Source of the DNA: Juglans regia
Taxonomy: Eukaryota > Streptophyta > Magnoliopsida > Fagales > Juglandaceae
Direction: 5' to 3'
DNA length: 64,000 nt
NCBI RefSeq assembly: GCF_001411555.2
Contig: NC_049910.1
Location: 33,017,150-33,081,149, forward strand
Under the pieces are notes generated by a model that searched no databases, was not told where the DNA came from, and worked only from the letters and a program-made list of their open reading frames with translations. Made by a program: the position numbers and the translations under genes. This document shows, piece after piece, positions 1 through 13,637 of this stretch; position 1 is the first letter of the stretch; every line of letters begins with the position of its first letter.

Positions 1-171
1 GTAGTTTTGGGCAAACATACAACATAAAATACAAGTTTATCCACATTTTCACAATTATACAGCACCAAAAGAGTTGAGACAAAAGAGTTGAGAAAAGAAT
101 TACTTGTCTATTTGTCCCTGAGGAACTAAAAATAAATAAAAATTAAAGCGACATAAAAATAGGGAAGTAAC

Positions 172-2746
<2,575 letters not shown>

Positions 2747-2771
2747 GTCGCACACACGAACAGCTTTCTTC

Positions 2772-2795
2772 AGAGAGAGAGAGAGAGAGAGAGAG
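2772..2795. repeat. (GA)12 microsatellite in PRMT10 5' leader
   Basis: Perfect GA dinucleotide tract on the plus strand, 26 bases upstream of the PRMT10 start codon, so CT-rich in the mRNA leader. CT-rich leaders are common in plant genes. Confidence 0.9.
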
Positions 2796-2796
2796 T

Positions 2797-3362
2797 TTGA
2801 TTCTTACTTGCTAGGGCAACTTCTACTCTTGCATTTGCTGGGCCTCAGCAGACTTTGTAAAAGCTTGCCAGTGCCGCCTCCTTTCAGCATAACGTTCGCG
2901 GACCCACTTCGGATTCCTTTTAGTAAGGATATATATCACATTTTCATCTTTTTTTAATAATTTTATATAAAAATTAAAAATTTTATATTATATATTTTCA
3001 TTTAATTAATATATAATTTATTATTTTTATTCTTCTATTTTAATATTTAAATATATGTGTTTAAATATAAAGATAAAAATAAAAAATTAGATATTTTTTA
3101 AGTAAATATGTATAATGTAAGACATTTTTATAGTATTTTTTAATTTTAAAATTTAAATCCTACAAATTAAATTATGTTATATAATTTGTAATGTAAAGAT
3201 ATTCAAATAGCACTATTCAAGCAAGTTGCATTATTTTTCTACAATAGAACAACTACTCTCAATCCCTTACATCACACACTAGTGTGAGCGCTAGCATGAT
3301 TTTTTTTTTAAAACTGTTATTCTCATACCCTTACACTACACGCCACATGCGAGAGTACCAAT
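2797..3362. other. PRMT10 upstream region, AT-rich
   Basis: Contains the presumptive PRMT10 promoter on the minus strand, then an AT-rich tract (about 2940-3200). No further gene or clear promoter element was recognised. Confidence 0.4.
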
Positions 3363-3992
3363 GTGTTCCGTATATGTAACAACACACAACAAACACATGC
3401 ACAACGCTTAATTCTTCCAATCCCCATGCCCAATCCTTCTCTCTTCAATTGCCCTTTTCAGCTCCCAAGCACTTCCATTTCATGTCCTCCATTGTTAAGC
3501 CTTCAAATTCCCTTCGATTCCTTTAAACTCTTTTTTTTTTTTTTTTTGTTGGTTTTCAATACTTTCTCTCATTGTCACTTTTTGAAACATGGTGCTACAC
3601 TATCTGAAACCGATACACCAGCAGCACCAATAGGGTCTCAATCACCATCATTACCACAATCACAATTACATTGGCAACCGCAACCACCCATGGCCTCCTC
3701 CATTTTGTCTTTGAACGTCCACCTTTCAAAAGCTTCGTTTTCTCCAACTAAAAGTGGCCCTTGATCCACCTCTCATATCCTCATTTGTCTTCAAACCAAT
3801 AATAAGTTTGGTGTTATTGATGATGAGGATGGTGCTGCATGGGGTTTTCATAGGGGGTTTGCAATGGGAGATTTGAAGGATGACGACCCATCAACGTTGT
3901 CTTTTGTGAGTCCTAGAATCTTCGACTCCGGCCACACCTTTGGACATCAAGAGCTGCTGCTAGAGCGTCATGGCAACTGCAGAGTTGGCTGA
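3363..3992 (+). pseudogene. Unrecognised disrupted reading frame
   Basis: One plus-strand frame is open from 3363 to 3992 apart from a single TGA at 3762-3764. The downstream part (from 3765) reads as soluble-protein-like sequence, with KFGVIDDEDG, AAWGFHRGFAMGDLKDDDPS and FDSGHTFGHQELLLE, and ends at TGA 3990-3992. The upstream part contains a methionine followed by a Ser-rich stretch (MASSILSLNVHLSKASFS) that could resemble a plastid transit peptide. I do not recognise the family. The old copia element at 4036 begins 43 bases after the stop. It may be a dead gene fragment or chance. Confidence 0.3.
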
Positions 3993-4035
3993 GACACTAA
4001 TCTAGTGATTGCAGAGCTTGGAAGCGAGGTTGGCG

Positions 4036-4340
4036 TAATAGAGTTATGAATATAATAGGATATGCTGGAAAGCTTCTCATATTTTGATGAGAGTTGTGTT
4101 TGTATTTATAAATAAAGTGGTTACAATACAGATGAATGTTGTTACAGATGCTTGTACATTTGAAATACGAATTACAAACTGAACTATGTTTTGTTCTTAT
4201 CTTTAACAGATTTATCTTGAACACGAGATGATAACTGCTGGTAGTTTTGGTCATTCTTATTTGATACACAACAGCTTTGAACTTTTTATTTCTCAATTTG
4301 ATATGGTATTTGAGTGTTTGAATGAGAGGTTGTCTCAATA
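4036..4340 (-). repeat. 3' LTR of copia copy A
   Basis: 305 bp, matching 8352-8656 at the same length, with scattered substitutions. Confidence 0.9.
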
Positions 4341-4469
4341 CGCCCCCACAATTGAAGAGGTAGTCACTGACAGTGAGATTGGTTTGAAGAGTGGTAAACA
4401 GAGTGGAAGGGAGAGGTTTAGTAAGTGTGTCTACAAGTTGATCTTTAGAGGAGATAAATTTAAAAAAAT

Positions 4470-4703
4470 TTAACAATCATTTTTGGAGGCAACTTGATCG
4501 CGAACAAAATTGTAGTCAATAGCAATATATTTGGTGCGGGAGTAAAACAAGGGATTGGCAGTGGGGTATGTTGCAGCAATGTTATCACACCATAAGGTTG
4601 GTGGATGAGAGGATTTTAGATGAAGATCAGATAATAATGATTGAAGCCACATGAACTCGACAGTGGCACTAGTAATGGCGCTATACTCTGATTCTGTACT
4701 CAA
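4470..4703 (-). pseudogene. Copia RNase H fragment (copy A)
   Basis: Reads STESEYSAI...LWCDN...TKYIAIDYNFVRDQV. This is the copia RNase H motif set (T-EAEY, CDN and the H-I-D stretch) with substitutions such as IAID for IEID. Part of the broken polyprotein of copy A. Confidence 0.85.
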
Positions 4704-4932
4704 TTGAGAGACATTTTTTTGTTTCTTGGAACTCCATCACAGAAGATTGGGGCCAAGAAAAATATAGAATCCACTTGTGGACCATTGATCATTAGAGCAT
4801 GTAGCCCAGTCAGCATCATAGTAGGCATTGAGAGCAACAAAGGATGAGTTGGTGATGCGAAGGCCGTGATCCATGGTATTTCAAAGGTAACGTAAAATAC
4901 GTTTGACTGCACCCTGGTAGTGGGTAGAAGGA

Positions 4933-5505
4933 TTATGCATAAACTAACAAATTTTGCCTATTGCAAATGCAATATCTGGGCGAGTGAAAAATGGATATTG
5001 TAAAGATCCAACTATGTTGCGATATAGAGTTAGGTCTGAAAAAAGAGTCGCCAGTGGCCTGAGATAGAGATAGAGACATGGTAAAAGGTTTAGCTTGATG
5101 CATGGTAGCTTTGTGAAGCATATCAGAAATGTATCTCTTTTGTGAGAGATAAAGGCTGTGAGGGTCATAGGCCACTTCAATGTCAAGGAAAAAAATGCAA
5201 GGGAAAAAATGCAAGGGCCTAAGATCCTTGATAGCAAAGTCATGATGCAGTGTGTTAATGAGCCAGGAGATAGAAGTAGAATTGGTCCCGATAACTAAGA
5301 TGCCATTCACATAGACTAATGCTAGCAGTAGATAAGTTTGAATTTGGCTAATAAAGAATGATGGATTGGCCTTAGAATCAACAAAGCCCGATTGAGTGAG
5401 TTTGGTGCTAAGTTGTGAAAACCAGGCCCATGGAGCCTGTTTGAGCCTATAGAGCACTTCTTTAAGTGACATACATGATTTTGAAGTACTGGATGCGCAA
5501 ATCAT
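4933..5505 (-). pseudogene. Copia reverse transcriptase fragment (copy A)
   Basis: Contains LYRLKQAPWAWF, then VYVNGILVIG in place of the YVDD box, then the YLSQKRYISDML region. The catalytic YVDD aspartates are changed to VN, so the enzyme is dead. Confidence 0.88.
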
Positions 5506-6717
5506 GGTGGCTGATTCATATTCACTATTTCATCAAGAATGCCATGCGGGATTGCATTCTTGACATCAAGTTGGTGAATGAACCATTGTTTTGAGACAGA
5601 AATAGAGTGAATAATTTGAATTGTTACCAGTTTCACCACTGGACTGAAAGTTTCATCAAACTCCACACCAACTTGTTGATAATAGCCTTTGGCAATGGGT
5701 CGGGCTTTGTAACGTTCAACTGAGCCATCAAAGTGACATTTGATTCAAAAAACTCATTTGCAACCAACAAGATTCATGTTGGGCTTGGGAGGCACCAAGA
5801 TTCGCATGCCATTATGTAAAAGGGCATCAAATTCATCATTCATGGCTTTTTGCCATTCAACATATGTGCATGCCATGGAATAAAAGGTGGGCTCAAAAGT
5901 GCAAGGCCTAGTTGTAGTTAAGAAGGCTCGTGGGGAGGAAACAAAATCATCTTGCAGCTGCTTAGGCTTATGAATATTAGTACAAGACTATGTCTGCATG
6001 GAGTGAAGAGAACACACTGGAGCAGATGAATGATCAGATGGTGCAACCAAGATAAAGGAATCTGATGTGGGCTCCAAAGAAGAAATTGAGGGGATTTTTT
6101 CCATGGTAAATGATGTAGGAGTGACCTTGATAGATAGTGGTAAAACCATATGAAATGAGTTGACCATTAGGAAATCTGAATGAACTGTTAGCAAATGGGA
6201 ATTGAGTTTCATTAAAAATAACATTATGAGAGATGTACATTCGACCAATAGAATGATCTTACCATTCGACCAGTGCTATAACCGAGAAATATGCACACAG
6301 TAGATCAATAATCAAGTTTGTGAGCATTTTATGGTCGAATGTGAGACCAGCAAGTGCATCCAAAAACTTTTAAGACATTATAGTTTGGTTTTTTATGAAA
6401 AAATAATTTAAAAGGTGATATGTTTCTAGTAATAGTCTAACAAAGGATGGAAGTCGATTGATTAAAAAAGAAGCTGTAAGGACGGCTTCATCCTAAAATA
6501 TTTTAGGAATAGAGGAGTGTGCCATGAGAGTAAAACTTGTTTTAACAATGTGGTGATGTCGACGTTCGACACGGCCATTTTGTTGATGAGTGTGAGGGCA
6601 AGTCAAGCAATGAAGGATGCCATGTTGAGTAAAGAGAGGCTTCAAGGCTTGAAACTCACCACCACCATCGGTTTGAACAACCTTTATTTTATGGTTAAAG
6701 TGCCTTTCAACAAGTGT

Positions 6718-6975
6718 TTAAAAATTGATAAATACTCTATAAACATCTAATTTGGTATAAATGGGAAAGAACAATATAAATTCGGAATAGTCATTAATGA
6801 AACAAACATAGTAATTACTATCATTAGATGATAAGAGAGGGAAAGGACCCCATACAACTATAAATAACAAGTCTGTTGGTCCTTGAGAAACAAAAGGAGA
6901 TAAATGAAAAGGAAGACAATGGCTTTTGCCAAGTTGACATGCATGACAGTTTTTAACAGAGTTGGAAGACAGCAA
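6718..6975 (-). pseudogene. Copia integrase fragment (copy A)
   Basis: Contains the zinc-binding CHACQLGKSHCLPF and the start of the catalytic core (YYVCFINDYSEF, the D of DDE). Many breaks surround it. Confidence 0.85.
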
Positions 6976-7418
6976 TGCTAAATTATTTCAAAAACTAACT
7001 TTATTGACTAAGTGTAGGGCAGGATGCCCAAGGCGAGAATGTCATTTATCGACTAAAGCACATTCACCAATGAAGGCTAAAGTAGACTTGAGAGTTGAAA
7101 CAGAGTTGGAGGGCAGCGGATAGAGTCCACAGTTACTCTTGCCGATGAGGAGTGTAGCTCCCGAGGATCGATCCTTGGCACAGAAAAATGAAGGACAAAA
7201 TTCAAAATATACATTGTTGTCTTCGGCAAATAGATAGACTGACAATAAACTTTTGCTAATGTGAGTAACATGAAGAACGTTAGATAAAAAGAAGGAAAGA
7301 GAAAAAGTGCATAAAATAGAAGAGCCAATGTTGAGAATTTACAAACTCTGACCATTACCAACTTACACTTGATCTGGTCCAGTGTAGCTCTCATGCTGCA
7401 AATTAAGATTTTGGAGGT

Positions 7419-8338
7419 CTAAAGTAACATGATTCGTACCACCAGAGTTAGGGTACCAAGCAGTATCAGGAGAGTTATTTGTAGTTGTAACATAAGCTTG
7501 GAAAGGTGTTGGACTTGGAGTTTGAAATTTTTGATCGAAACGATGCCAACATGTGGAAGCAGCATGGCCAAATTTGAGGCAAATTTGACAAAATGAACAA
7601 GAATTACTAGTAGAGGAGGGAGGGCTAGAGAAGTATCGACCACATCCACGACCACGAGATCAACCACTATTATTAGAACCTTCTCGAGAATAATTTTCAT
7701 TTGGAGATCGAGTACCACATCCTTGAGAAGTGGTCTCACAAGACAGAAGATTGGTAGATGGAATACCAATGTCACAAGGGAATCATATTTTGTAAAGAGA
7801 CTAGCCAATATGTAGGAGATAATTTCAGATTTAGGAAGAGGTTGGCTAATAGTAGCTAACATGTTAGCATGGCCTCTGATTTTCTGAAAATAGTCAAAAA
7901 TAAAAAGGTTGCCTTTCTTCATGGTGGCCAATAGGTATCGGGTGTTCATGATCCAAGTAGCAAAAGTGGTGGAAAACATTTTTGAAAGGGTGTCCTAGAG
8001 TTCATAGGCAGTAGATGTACCAACAATATGAGGAAGAACTGTCTCAAAGAGAGATGATATTAAAGTGCTCAATATGAGCTGATCTTGTTCATACCAATGA
8101 TCAAAGGCAGGCTTTAGGATAGAATGAGAGAAATTGGGGAGGTGGAGAAATACTACGAGATAGTCATAGAGCTTCTAACCTCGCATATACGGAAGTAACT
8201 GTGCTTTCCAGATGAGATAATTTTCTTTGATGAGTTTCAAGGTGATGAGATGATTTGGGTTTATGGGATAGGGATTACGGGAGGAAAAGGAAGATGTAGT
8301 AGAGGAAGAAGAATAAGAATTTATGACATATGCCAATT
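7419..8338 (-). pseudogene. Copia gag remnant (copy A)
   Basis: The interval from the PBS to about 7419 holds a degenerate gag. The better piece at 7419-7979 has the helical nucleocapsid-domain pattern (YFQKIRGHANMLATISQPL), typical of the UBN2/gag family. Multiple frameshifts occur. Confidence 0.7.
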
Positions 8339-8351
8339 GGCTCTGATACCA
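8339..8351 (-). promoter_or_regulatory. Primer-binding site of copia copy A
   Basis: Minus strand reads TGGTATCAGAGCC, complementary to the 3' end of initiator tRNA-Met, directly adjoining the 5' LTR. Confidence 0.88.
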
Positions 8352-8656
8352 TCAAAGAGTTATGAATATAATAAGATATTCTGGAAAGCTTCTCATTTTT
8401 TGATGATAGTTGTGTTTGTATTTATAAATTAAAAGGCTACAAAATAGATAAATGTTGTTACAAATGTTTGTACATTTCAAATACGAATTACAAACTAAAC
8501 TACATGTTGTCCTTATCTTCAATAGATTTATCTTGAGCATGAGATGATAGTTGTTGGTAGTTTTGGTCATTCTTATTTGATATATGATAGTTTTGAACTT
8601 TTGATTTCTCCATCTGATCAGGTAGTTGAGTGTTTGAAGGAAAGATTGTCTCAATA
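8352..8656 (-). repeat. 5' LTR of copia copy A
   Basis: 305 bp. On the minus strand it ends immediately before the primer-binding site. Confidence 0.9.
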
Positions 8657-9571
8657 TGGCTGGGTCGTCAAACTGAAAAGCAACATTGTTGTTGTTGTAC
8701 GGGTTGAGGGGTGTCGTATCGTTAGAGAGCTCTAGGCTTGAGGTCCCAAGCAGCGGGGGTCTTGGCAGGCTTAAGATCGGACCAGGAACAAGGAGGAGAA
8801 GGAAGGGTGGAGAACATTTGCTCCAAGAAGTTGTCATGGGAGGTGGATGGGTTTTTTTTTTTTTAAAACCGAACTGTGGTGTATAAAAATTAAACTGGTG
8901 CATGGTGTATTAAATAAAACCGACTTCCGTTTAGAATTTTTCGTTTTGAGGCACCGTGGGACTAAACAATGCATCAATGATTGAATTTTTTGTATCAAAA
9001 TCCACAACATCCTTCTAATGTAAGAATATCGTTACAAACAAGATTTCAGTATTGTAGTGAGATTTGGTATTGTGGTCGGTTGTGGTATGGTGGAGGGGTG
9101 ATAAGAGGAGGTGACCAACGACATTGAAGAAGTGAATAAATTTATAAGAATGTAGTGAATAAAAGTTTGAATTTGATGAAAGCTAGTGGTTTAATTGGAA
9201 AAACAATGGTGCATCCGGTGGCATAAAGCTCGTGAGCTTCAACTTTAAATTGAAGATTCTCTTCATTTATTAGACTTGAGAACCACTTTGAGGTCACTTG
9301 ACCTTGCCCAATGGGCCAGAGGGAGAGTAGCCCAAGAAGCTAAAGGATAGAGAGATTAAAACTTCACACATCGATCATATGAGCCACAAATAGGTCTAAA
9401 AAAATAACATAAGGAAGTAACTTTAAAGATCAAAGTCTTTCAACAATTTTGACCTTTCAACAATAAAATCATTTTGAAGTGAAATTGGCAATTAAGTCGA
9501 GAAGGTGCAAAGATTTCCTAAACTTAATGATTGAAGAATGGGCATTAGTGCTTTGCTTGATCTATATATGT
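8657..9571. other. Intergenic, no recognised gene
   Basis: Flank of copia copy A, then AT-rich unique-looking sequence. A short minus-strand stretch around 8740-8850 looks peptide-like but is unidentified. Confidence 0.4.
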
Positions 9572-9579
9572 ACTACAAT

Positions 9580-10419
9580 TATGGGTGAAAACCGATGAGA
9601 TCGGCGGGGAACCGATGTTGTTTGGTGATACTCAGAATCGATTGATTAGGAGAGAAAAAATCGATAGTCTCGATCTCAACATGCATCGGTGTGGTTCTTC
9701 GATCTACCGTCGACGTCTCTGTGATGAAGGAGGGAAGCCGCATCGTCTGCCATGAGTCTGGAAAGAAGAGTTGGAGAGGAGAAAACAAAGAAGTGAGGAA
9801 GAAAAAGACGGGGAATAAGAAGAAAAATGGGGTGTTTATTAATCCCATTTTGACATTAATTTTTTTTCCTATTTTCAAGTCCTAAAACGACGTCATTTCA
9901 CTCATTTAAGTGAAACGTTGAAGTTTTTGTATAAGTATAAAATAAAATAAATAGGAAAACTGTTGTCGGCCAGTTTAGCAGTTTATCCCTAGTTCAAACA
10001 GGCTCCAAACCGATCGACGTCGGTTTTAATAAAATTGGAAAAAAGAGTTGGAGAGGAGAAAACAGAAAAGTGAGGAAGAAAAAGATAGGGAATAAGAAGA
10101 AAAATGGGGATTTTAGTAATCCCATTTTGACATTAGTTTTTTTTTTTCCTGTTTCCAAGCCCTAAAACGTCGCCGTTTCACTCATTTAAGTGAAACATTT
10201 TCATTTTCTTATATGTATAAAATAAAATAAATAGGAAAATCGTTGTCGCCGATTTAGCGGTTTATTCATGGTTCAAACAGGCTCCAAACTGGTCGACGTC
10301 AGTTTTGATAAAATATTGCCGCCTGCCTACTGGTTCCCTGCCAGTTTCGACCAGTTCCCTACTTTGGCAACCGACCTGAGTCGGCGCCGGCCGATTTCGC
10401 CCATTTTTGTACAACCCTA
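9580..10419. mobile_element. hAT-like MITE with internal tandem duplication
   Basis: Termini are TATGGGTG (left) and TAGGGTTG (right, read inward on the minus strand). The flanks are ACTACAAT (9572-9579) and ACAACAAT (10420-10427), an 8-bp duplication with one mismatch, as expected for hAT elements. Both ends carry ACCGAT/CGATCGG-type GC-rich motifs. Inside is a tandem duplication of about 278 bp (9759-10035 and 10036-10314). No coding capacity. Confidence 0.72.
9759..10314. repeat. Two-copy tandem duplication, ~278 bp unit
   Basis: 9759-10035 (277 bp) and 10036-10314 (279 bp) align along their full length, both starting TGGAAA and ending TAAAAT, with scattered substitutions. Confidence 0.9.
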
Positions 10420-10939
10420 ACAACAATAATCATGATTCGCTTGATCGGCTTCTTTTGAGAAGCGAAATGGGGGAAAGGATCTAGTAATGAGTGATAAGGA
10501 ATATTAGAACAATAGAAGCGGCCTAGATCGAGTACATATATATATATATATGTATTAAAATAATCATTATCTTCTTATATCATCCTTGGTTTTTTAGCCT
10601 TACAAACTGATGATAACTATAAACTAATTAATCATGTGCGGAGAAGAGGATCATAACTACACATTTAGAGTATCAATTAATTTTCCTACATCTATTAATC
10701 ATTAATTAATCATGTATTAAGTTTGTTGTCAAATATTATAGCATTAAGTAAAAAACGTATTCATGTGGTTTATCTCATGAAGATCTTTTTTTAAACTTTA
10801 TTTTTGTATTCCTTGTAGTTTTATGATAATAAAATAGAGAGAAAGAAGACAAATAATACTAGAAAACACAGAATCTCACATAAAATGAATGGAAAAATGA
10901 AAAATAAATAACTTTTTAAAAATGACTTTCAATGGTTTT
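10420..10939. other. AT-rich intergenic, no gene seen
   Basis: Contains a short (TA)n tract near 10537-10551; nothing else recognised. Confidence 0.4.
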
Positions 10940-11178
10940 ATAAATGGAATAGAAGTTTAAGCTAATTGTTAGAAGGTATAGATTTTATTCTTTATTTTAT
11001 ATCTTAACAATCTTCCTCATGCGTGGGTCAGACTTCTCTCAACTATTTGGTCCAATATATGAAATATTTAATTAAAGGGGTAAAATGTAGAGTCGAGATT
11101 TGAACTTAGGACCTTTGCTTTGATACCAAGTAAAATCATCACTTGTCGTAAAAATTTAAGCTAATGTGAAGATATAAA
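10940..11178 (-). mobile_element. TRIM-like miniature LTR element (minus-strand copy)
   Basis: On the minus strand this matches the element at 44529-44804: a short terminal repeat, then TGGTATCAAAGC (11128-11117, iMet-type primer-binding site), about 100 bp internal, then TGTTAAGATATAAAATAA beginning the second terminal repeat at 11009. The outer limits are approximate. No coding capacity. Confidence 0.6.
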
Positions 11179-11187
11179 CCTAATATG

Positions 11188-11227
11188 CTACGTTTGGATG
11201 TTAAGGTGAGTTGAGTTTAATTGTGAA
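11188..11227 (+). repeat. Left piece of MITE interrupted by the CACTA element
   Basis: Starts GCTACGTTTGGATGTTA; the rest of the same MITE resumes at 16113. The two pieces together align with the reverse complement of 51840-52035. Confidence 0.75.
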
Positions 11228-12059
11228 CACTACAAGAAATTTTACTTTTAGGGATGAAATTTGTTAGGGACGAATTAAATTTCATCCCTAAAAGTAATTA
11301 TTGGGGACTCAAAACTTGGTTGAGTTTCTAAATTCGTTCGAACAGATAAAAATCCATTCGAACTAGATATTTTGTAACGAATAAAATTCTCTAAAAAATG
11401 CAAAATTGTTTGAACGTGACAAAATAGATTCGAAAAGGGAATTAATGTCTGTTTGAACAATATATAATCTGTTCGAATAATAATCTTGGTGGAAAATTAA
11501 TTTATTTTTCTCGAGAAAAGTTCATAACCGTTCGAACTTACATTTATTTGTTCGAACGGAAGAGATTTGGTGGGAAAATGTGGCGGCAAGGTTGCTGGAC
11601 CGTTCGAACAAAAAAAATATCATTCGAACAAGTTTGAACACCACATTTATTCATTCGAACAACTAATTTGGTTGGAAATTATATAAAAATTGTTTATCAT
11701 CATTAGTTTGTGTATATATTTTTCTATTAATTTGTTATCATTTTCAAAATATAAAAAATGTATATATATTATATATTATTATTCACACTGAGTTAAAGTA
11801 TTTATAAATTCACAAATTAATTTTATGTAATTAATTTCAAAATTTTATAGTGATTTGTTTTATATTAAATTTATCTAAATATAACTTAAAGATAGTGTCA
11901 TTTTTAATATATTATCATGAATAGCAAATAAAATGAAAAAAAGAAACAAAATAGCAAACACTAAAAATAAAAACTATACATTAACATCCTAAATATATAA
12001 TATTCGATATAACATAAAAAAGTAAAATAATAACTAAAACGATCTATTTGCTAAGTAGA

Positions 12060-13150
12060 TCAAAATCATCTTGTAACATTTTATGCCTCCATCCAAATCC
12101 TTAAGCTTCTCCATGATGAGCTCAATGAACTCAACAAACAGAGCTCGTACCTGATCCAAAGTAGTTTCAATGGGTTGTCTTTCAACACTGGCAGTACTAC
12201 TAGAAGCTGGATCGGTTGGTGTGCCACTAGGTTGTTCTGTTGCAGTCTTTCGCAAGTGTCCATTACTCTTGCTGAATGTGATATTATTAAGGGGCCCATC
12301 TATGGCAACCTTCGCTCAGCCCTAGACACTGTAACCTCCGATCGGAGTAGGAGGTTAGATATCAGCAGTGCAAATGGTAGACTACCTCCACTGGAATATC
12401 ATGACTCCAATCGAATGCAGAGGAAGAAATACAATTCCATATCAATCGTCTCCCACCGTGCTATCCGCAACCAAAATTTTGCTTGCTCGATCCCGAAATT
12501 AGGATTGTGTTTTTTTGGATCGATATTATACCCAACAATCAAATTAAGCATTCTGAAAAATGCTATACAGTTGGCCTATTGGATCACCTTGCTTCCATCA
12601 TATGGAGTAACCAAAGGGTCTCGCACTAGCTAACATACCTGATCGTCTATGAGACCATCATCAGGTAGACCATCGTCTTCACTATCATCCAAACTAGCAT
12701 CCTGTTCTACATTCAGCGCTAGCGATGAGAATGCGGCCGGTGTGTCCGAATCAGATGCTGCAGCCGTTGCTCCCGGTCTAGCTGCCGCAGCTACTGCAGG
12801 TTATGCGTCGACCACGCACGGAAGATCAAGGAACTCAGCAATAATGCATGAAGAGAAAGTAATACTCATTCCCCAGACCGCTAAGGTGTAGCAGAGAGCA
12901 TCAGCATCATGCTCTCTCATGGCACGGTAAAACTCACTGACCATCTCCGGATATGCAGTCCCCCTCTGCTGACAGATCGGTGTCTATCCCCGATCAGTGA
13001 TGATGGACTGTATGCTTCATCCCTCCCATGCAAGATCGCATAAGTCATCTAGAATGATCGAACACTCAACAAGTATAGGCCTCGTCTCCTGAGCATGAGT
13101 TGCTCCACTACTTTGGCCGGTTTGATCTCTCCCACGTTTTCTTCCACTGG
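12060..13150 (-). pseudogene. Transposase_32-like plant transposon protein, degenerate
   Basis: Minus-strand translation reads GTAYPEMVSEFYRAMREHDA, then YTLAVWGMSITFSSCIIAEF, later PKKHNPNFGIEQAKFWLRIA and a final helical end (IELIMEKLKDLD). This layout (a reader of the FYRAM..V.G..I.F...I..FL type followed by a second conserved block) resembles the putative plant transposon protein family often found inside CACTA and gypsy elements. Frames change at least twice and there are stops, so it is a pseudogene. The assignment rests on memory of the family pattern. Confidence 0.5.
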
Positions 13151-13637
13151 TTATCATTAGTATACTATTTAACCACAAGAAAAGTAAGAATATAATTAAA
13201 ATAATTGTATAATTATATTATTAAAGAATTCTACTATTGAACTGAATTGAAATAATTCTTTCAAACAAAACATATTCTGTTCAAACTAACCATTTGTAAT
13301 GTAAGTTTATTCAAACTAGAAAAATCTCTATTTGAACAGAATGTTCTGTTCGTTTGAATAGCAAATTTGTGTTCATTTGAACAAATTTAATTTATTCGAA
13401 CAGAAATATATCTGTTTGGCAATTGAGCATTTGAACAGACTATATGAGAACATGCCAAACAGCCATGGCTGAGTCGACTCAGCTCCGAACAAAAAAAACC
13501 CAATCTAGTGAGGATCCTTGGCTTTAATCTGTAGAAATGATTAAAAAGTCGGCATTTTCCGTATTTTCCCAAGACGTACTTCCCATAGGCACACAAGGGG
13601 GTTATGACTTATGTGGGCGAGAGTTTGAAAGAGCTCG

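Larger units (their letters stand above)
4036..8656 (-). mobile_element. Old Ty1/copia LTR retrotransposon (copy A)
   Basis: Two 305-bp direct repeats (4036-4340 and 8352-8656) enclose minus-strand gag, integrase, reverse transcriptase and RNase H remnants. The 5' LTR is the right one, followed by an iMet-type primer-binding site. A purine run sits next to the left (3') LTR. The flanks are TGGCG (4031-4035) and TGGCT (8657-8661), a 5-bp target duplication with one change. The order gag, INT, RT, RNH is diagnostic for copia. Frames are broken by many stops and frameshifts and the LTRs have diverged clearly, so the insertion is old and inactive. Confidence 0.93.

Noticed and set aside
12175..12891. 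Plus-strand frames within the CACTA element
   Set aside because: They are antisense to the Transposase_32-like relic.
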